Shown here: in pieces, positions 5,901 to 6,022 of the stretch
Numbering within the stretch: the stretch's first letter is position 1
How the letters are laid out: the number at the start of each line of letters is the position of its first letter
DNA from: an uncultured bacterium
GTDB lineage: Bacteria; Bacillota_A; Clostridia; Oscillospirales; Oscillospiraceae
DNA: 6,022 bases
Direction of reading: 5' to 3'
Assembly: GCA_905214605.1 (NCBI GenBank)
Contig: CAJMMY010000072.1
Coordinates: forward strand, 1 to 6,022
Notes under the pieces: model-generated
The model's database searches: none
What the model was told of the DNA's origin: nothing
Seen by the model: only the letters and a program-made list of their open reading frames with translations
Program-made: the position numbers and the translations under genes

Positions 5901-6022
5901 CCACCGACTTGCTTGCTGCCCGTAACCGTACCGGAAACGGTGCAGCCGCCGATGAGGTTTGCCATGTTTTTGGAAAGATCGTTCTTGTCCAGCTCTGCCT
6001 GCGCATAGCCTACCAGACCGCC
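2930..6022 (-). CDS. Large SLH-anchored surface protein with GLUG repeats and a transcobalamin-like module, N-terminus cut by the right edge
   Basis: The frame is open through position 6022 and gives 1030 residues plus a stop. The Met at 5965 is internal, because GLUG sequence (GGLVGYAQ) continues upstream in frame, so the signal peptide and true start are outside. Domains in window numbering: GLUG repeats 1-196; a tentative Ig-like beta domain 269-359; an alpha/alpha-toroid of the prenyltransferase/squalene-cyclase type 359-640; DUF4430 662-767, with its GWLYQVNG signature at 735-742; a helical linker 781-842; and three SLH domains 848-1024. SLH domains bind pyruvylated wall polymer, so the protein should be exported and anchored on the cell surface. 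Toroid plus DUF4430 matches the layout of eukaryotic cobalamin carriers, so corrinoid or other ligand binding is possible; adhesion is the main alternative. The gene looks GC-richer than the regulator gene. It converges on the regulator and has no evident functional tie to it. Confidence 0.92.
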   Translation of the reverse strand, partial: GGLVGYAQAELDKNDLSKNMANLIGGCTVSGTVTGSKQVGGLVGLNEGDFDSNTLFSIASTIDKSSADVTVTGKEKTGGLVGENTGTITKSAATGAVSGTSMTGGFAGSSSGDIYDSHAEGAVSGKSSTGGFAGSSSGAVKNCYSLGAVTGTDYTGSFAGSLSKADTVIGAGLVTIVGTPTHGYNGGLAGQLGGVVAGLEHQITVKNAFGNCVQTDGAKLSVIGNTTAYPSDTQKAALEGMTLSTRQAVGDKLYELFGINLPDLKNEADKYVDALTVNGTDPAGTALSLLKSNQSPAPGVTVTYSVTDAHLTGGKTLTLAKGNDTVSTISASVQLRLADTFGSYHKTVQVILPVTAEKRSGLMDAIAKEYTGTKDGWTAMDMAVYSTLGGKTAVLTESAKQNVLNLLIKDANNQNGDLSDHSRIEIVLRSLGIDSTQLYSVNSSTPTNNAKILSAADFSTLSHYTAPYILLANLQGNVNLTAAQINALIGTLKTNMGSGLFESEWNGVTYSDPDTAGAALAALAKYYDTNADAKTVVDAILKALPGAMNEAGSFGSANSDAMVIMGLLALGKDPAKLTSASGVNVVDGLLSYVNTDTNQFQFYGADNALATEQAFRALVAMAKFDGHTPYNVFDFHTTAVVPGRATGAGESSKPVDPPAENNDITVTVAITADNGTVWLPAKSVTVKDGSTVYHAFVKALEGTGITQDGAAGGYVRSITKDGRTLAEFTLGKNSGWLYQVNGTLPNVSITQKTLAAGDAITFYYTADWTTDPGAGSMGASEADQKAAAAVSSLIDGIGTVSKDSGSKINAARAAYENLTDTQKALVSNYHVLVAAETAFAKLTDAPLPFVDVDKSEWYYTAVQYAYENGLFSGTSATTFAPEDTLSRSMVVSVLYRLSGSPSVTDSRSFSDVSSGLWYTDAVNWAAGTSIVDGVGDNRFAPEGDITREQLATILYRYAKNMHLTDANDAELSRFKDADTVSDWAAEAMVWAVANGLISGTSDTTLSPKDTATRAQFAQIMYQFSALAAQK
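2951..3481 (-). other. Three C-terminal SLH cell-wall anchoring domains
   Basis: SLH1 has FVDVDKSEWYYTAVQYA with GLFSG, SLH2 has FSDVSSGLWYTDAVNWA, and SLH3 has FKDADTVSDWAAEAMVWA with GLISG. The wall-polymer-binding TRAE-type motif is TREQ in SLH2 and TRAQ in SLH3 but degenerate (SRSM) in SLH1, so SLH1 may bind weakly. Three SLH domains at a terminus is the usual functional set. Confidence 0.95.
3722..4948 (-). other. Alpha/alpha-toroid plus DUF4430 module (transcobalamin-like layout)
   Basis: Repeated amphipathic helices occur: DGWTAMDMAVYSTLG, SRIEIVLRSLGID, DTAGAALAALAKYYD, SDAMVIMGLLALGKDP and NALATEQAFRALVAM. They are typical of the toroid halves found next to DUF4430 in Firmicutes. 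DUF4430 follows after a proline-rich linker, with TVYHAFVKAL, SGWLYQVNG and GDAITFYYT. No active-site residues of a terpene cyclase can be recognised, so binding rather than catalysis is more likely. Confidence 0.75.
5435..6022 (-). repeat. GLUG repeat array at the N-terminal side of the surface protein
   Basis: Seven GG(L/F)(V/A)G-type cores start at window residues 1, 40, 78, 104, 130, 156 and 186 (for example GGLVGLN, GGLVGEN, GGFAGSSSG twice, GSFAGS and GGLAGQL). The central units recur every 26 residues, or 78 bp. Copies at 5610-5662 and 5688-5740 are still clearly similar at DNA level, which suggests tandem duplication. GLUG motifs occur in adhesins and IgA-protease-type surface proteins. 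The array continues past the right edge. Confidence 0.85.

Noticed and set aside
2930..5965. Met at 5965 as the real start of the surface protein
   Set aside because: The frame stays open to 6022 and encodes a further GLUG core (GGLVGYAQ); no signal peptide follows this Met, which an SLH protein would need.
5435..6022. CRISPR-like or satellite repeat at the right end
   Set aside because: The periodicity is in the coding frame and gives GLUG protein motifs of uneven spacing, with no constant repeat and unique spacers.

Overview
The window looks like the chromosome of an anaerobic Gram-positive bacterium of the Clostridia, possibly an Oscillospiraceae-type gut organism. The reasons are an oxygen-sensitive hybrid cluster protein encoded with a ferredoxin-like partner and a cupin, a Crp/Fnr regulator of clostridial type, and a large surface protein anchored by S-layer homology (SLH) domains. 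The taxonomic placement is inference from gene content only. Five protein genes are supported. Two of them (hcp and the SLH protein) run off the window edges.

Positions 1-2030 hold a three-gene leftward operon: an iron-sulfur protein (1939-1226), a small cupin (1159-821) and the N-terminal half of hcp (795 to beyond position 1). The spacing is close and each gene has its own ribosome binding site. Hcp is known as a hydroxylamine reductase and NO reductase. The iron-sulfur protein is a plausible electron donor, and the cupin is of unknown role.

Positions 2031-2678 hold a divergent Crp/Fnr-family regulator, HcpR-like by context. The 91-bp space between it and the operon contains overlapping back-to-back -10 boxes and a perfect 20-bp palindrome (1999-2018). 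The palindrome is centred at -41.5 from the predicted start of the leftward operon, which is the classic class II activator position. It lies at about +7 to +26 of the predicted rightward transcript, a position expected to repress. The simple reading is a self-limiting regulator that switches on a nitrosative-stress operon.

Positions 2679-2929 are non-coding. They hold a weak stem-loop, a perfect inverted repeat (2750-2770) and a strong hairpin terminator (2851-2893) shared by the convergent regulator and SLH genes.

Positions 2930-6022 are the C-terminal 1030 residues of a leftward, GC-richer surface protein. In order it has GLUG repeats, an Ig-like linker, an alpha/alpha-toroid, a DUF4430 domain, a helical linker and three SLH domains. 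The toroid plus DUF4430 pair has the same layout as the animal cobalamin carriers (intrinsic factor and transcobalamin), so a cell-surface corrinoid-binding role is possible but unproven. Nothing ties this gene to the nitrosative-stress operon except adjacency.
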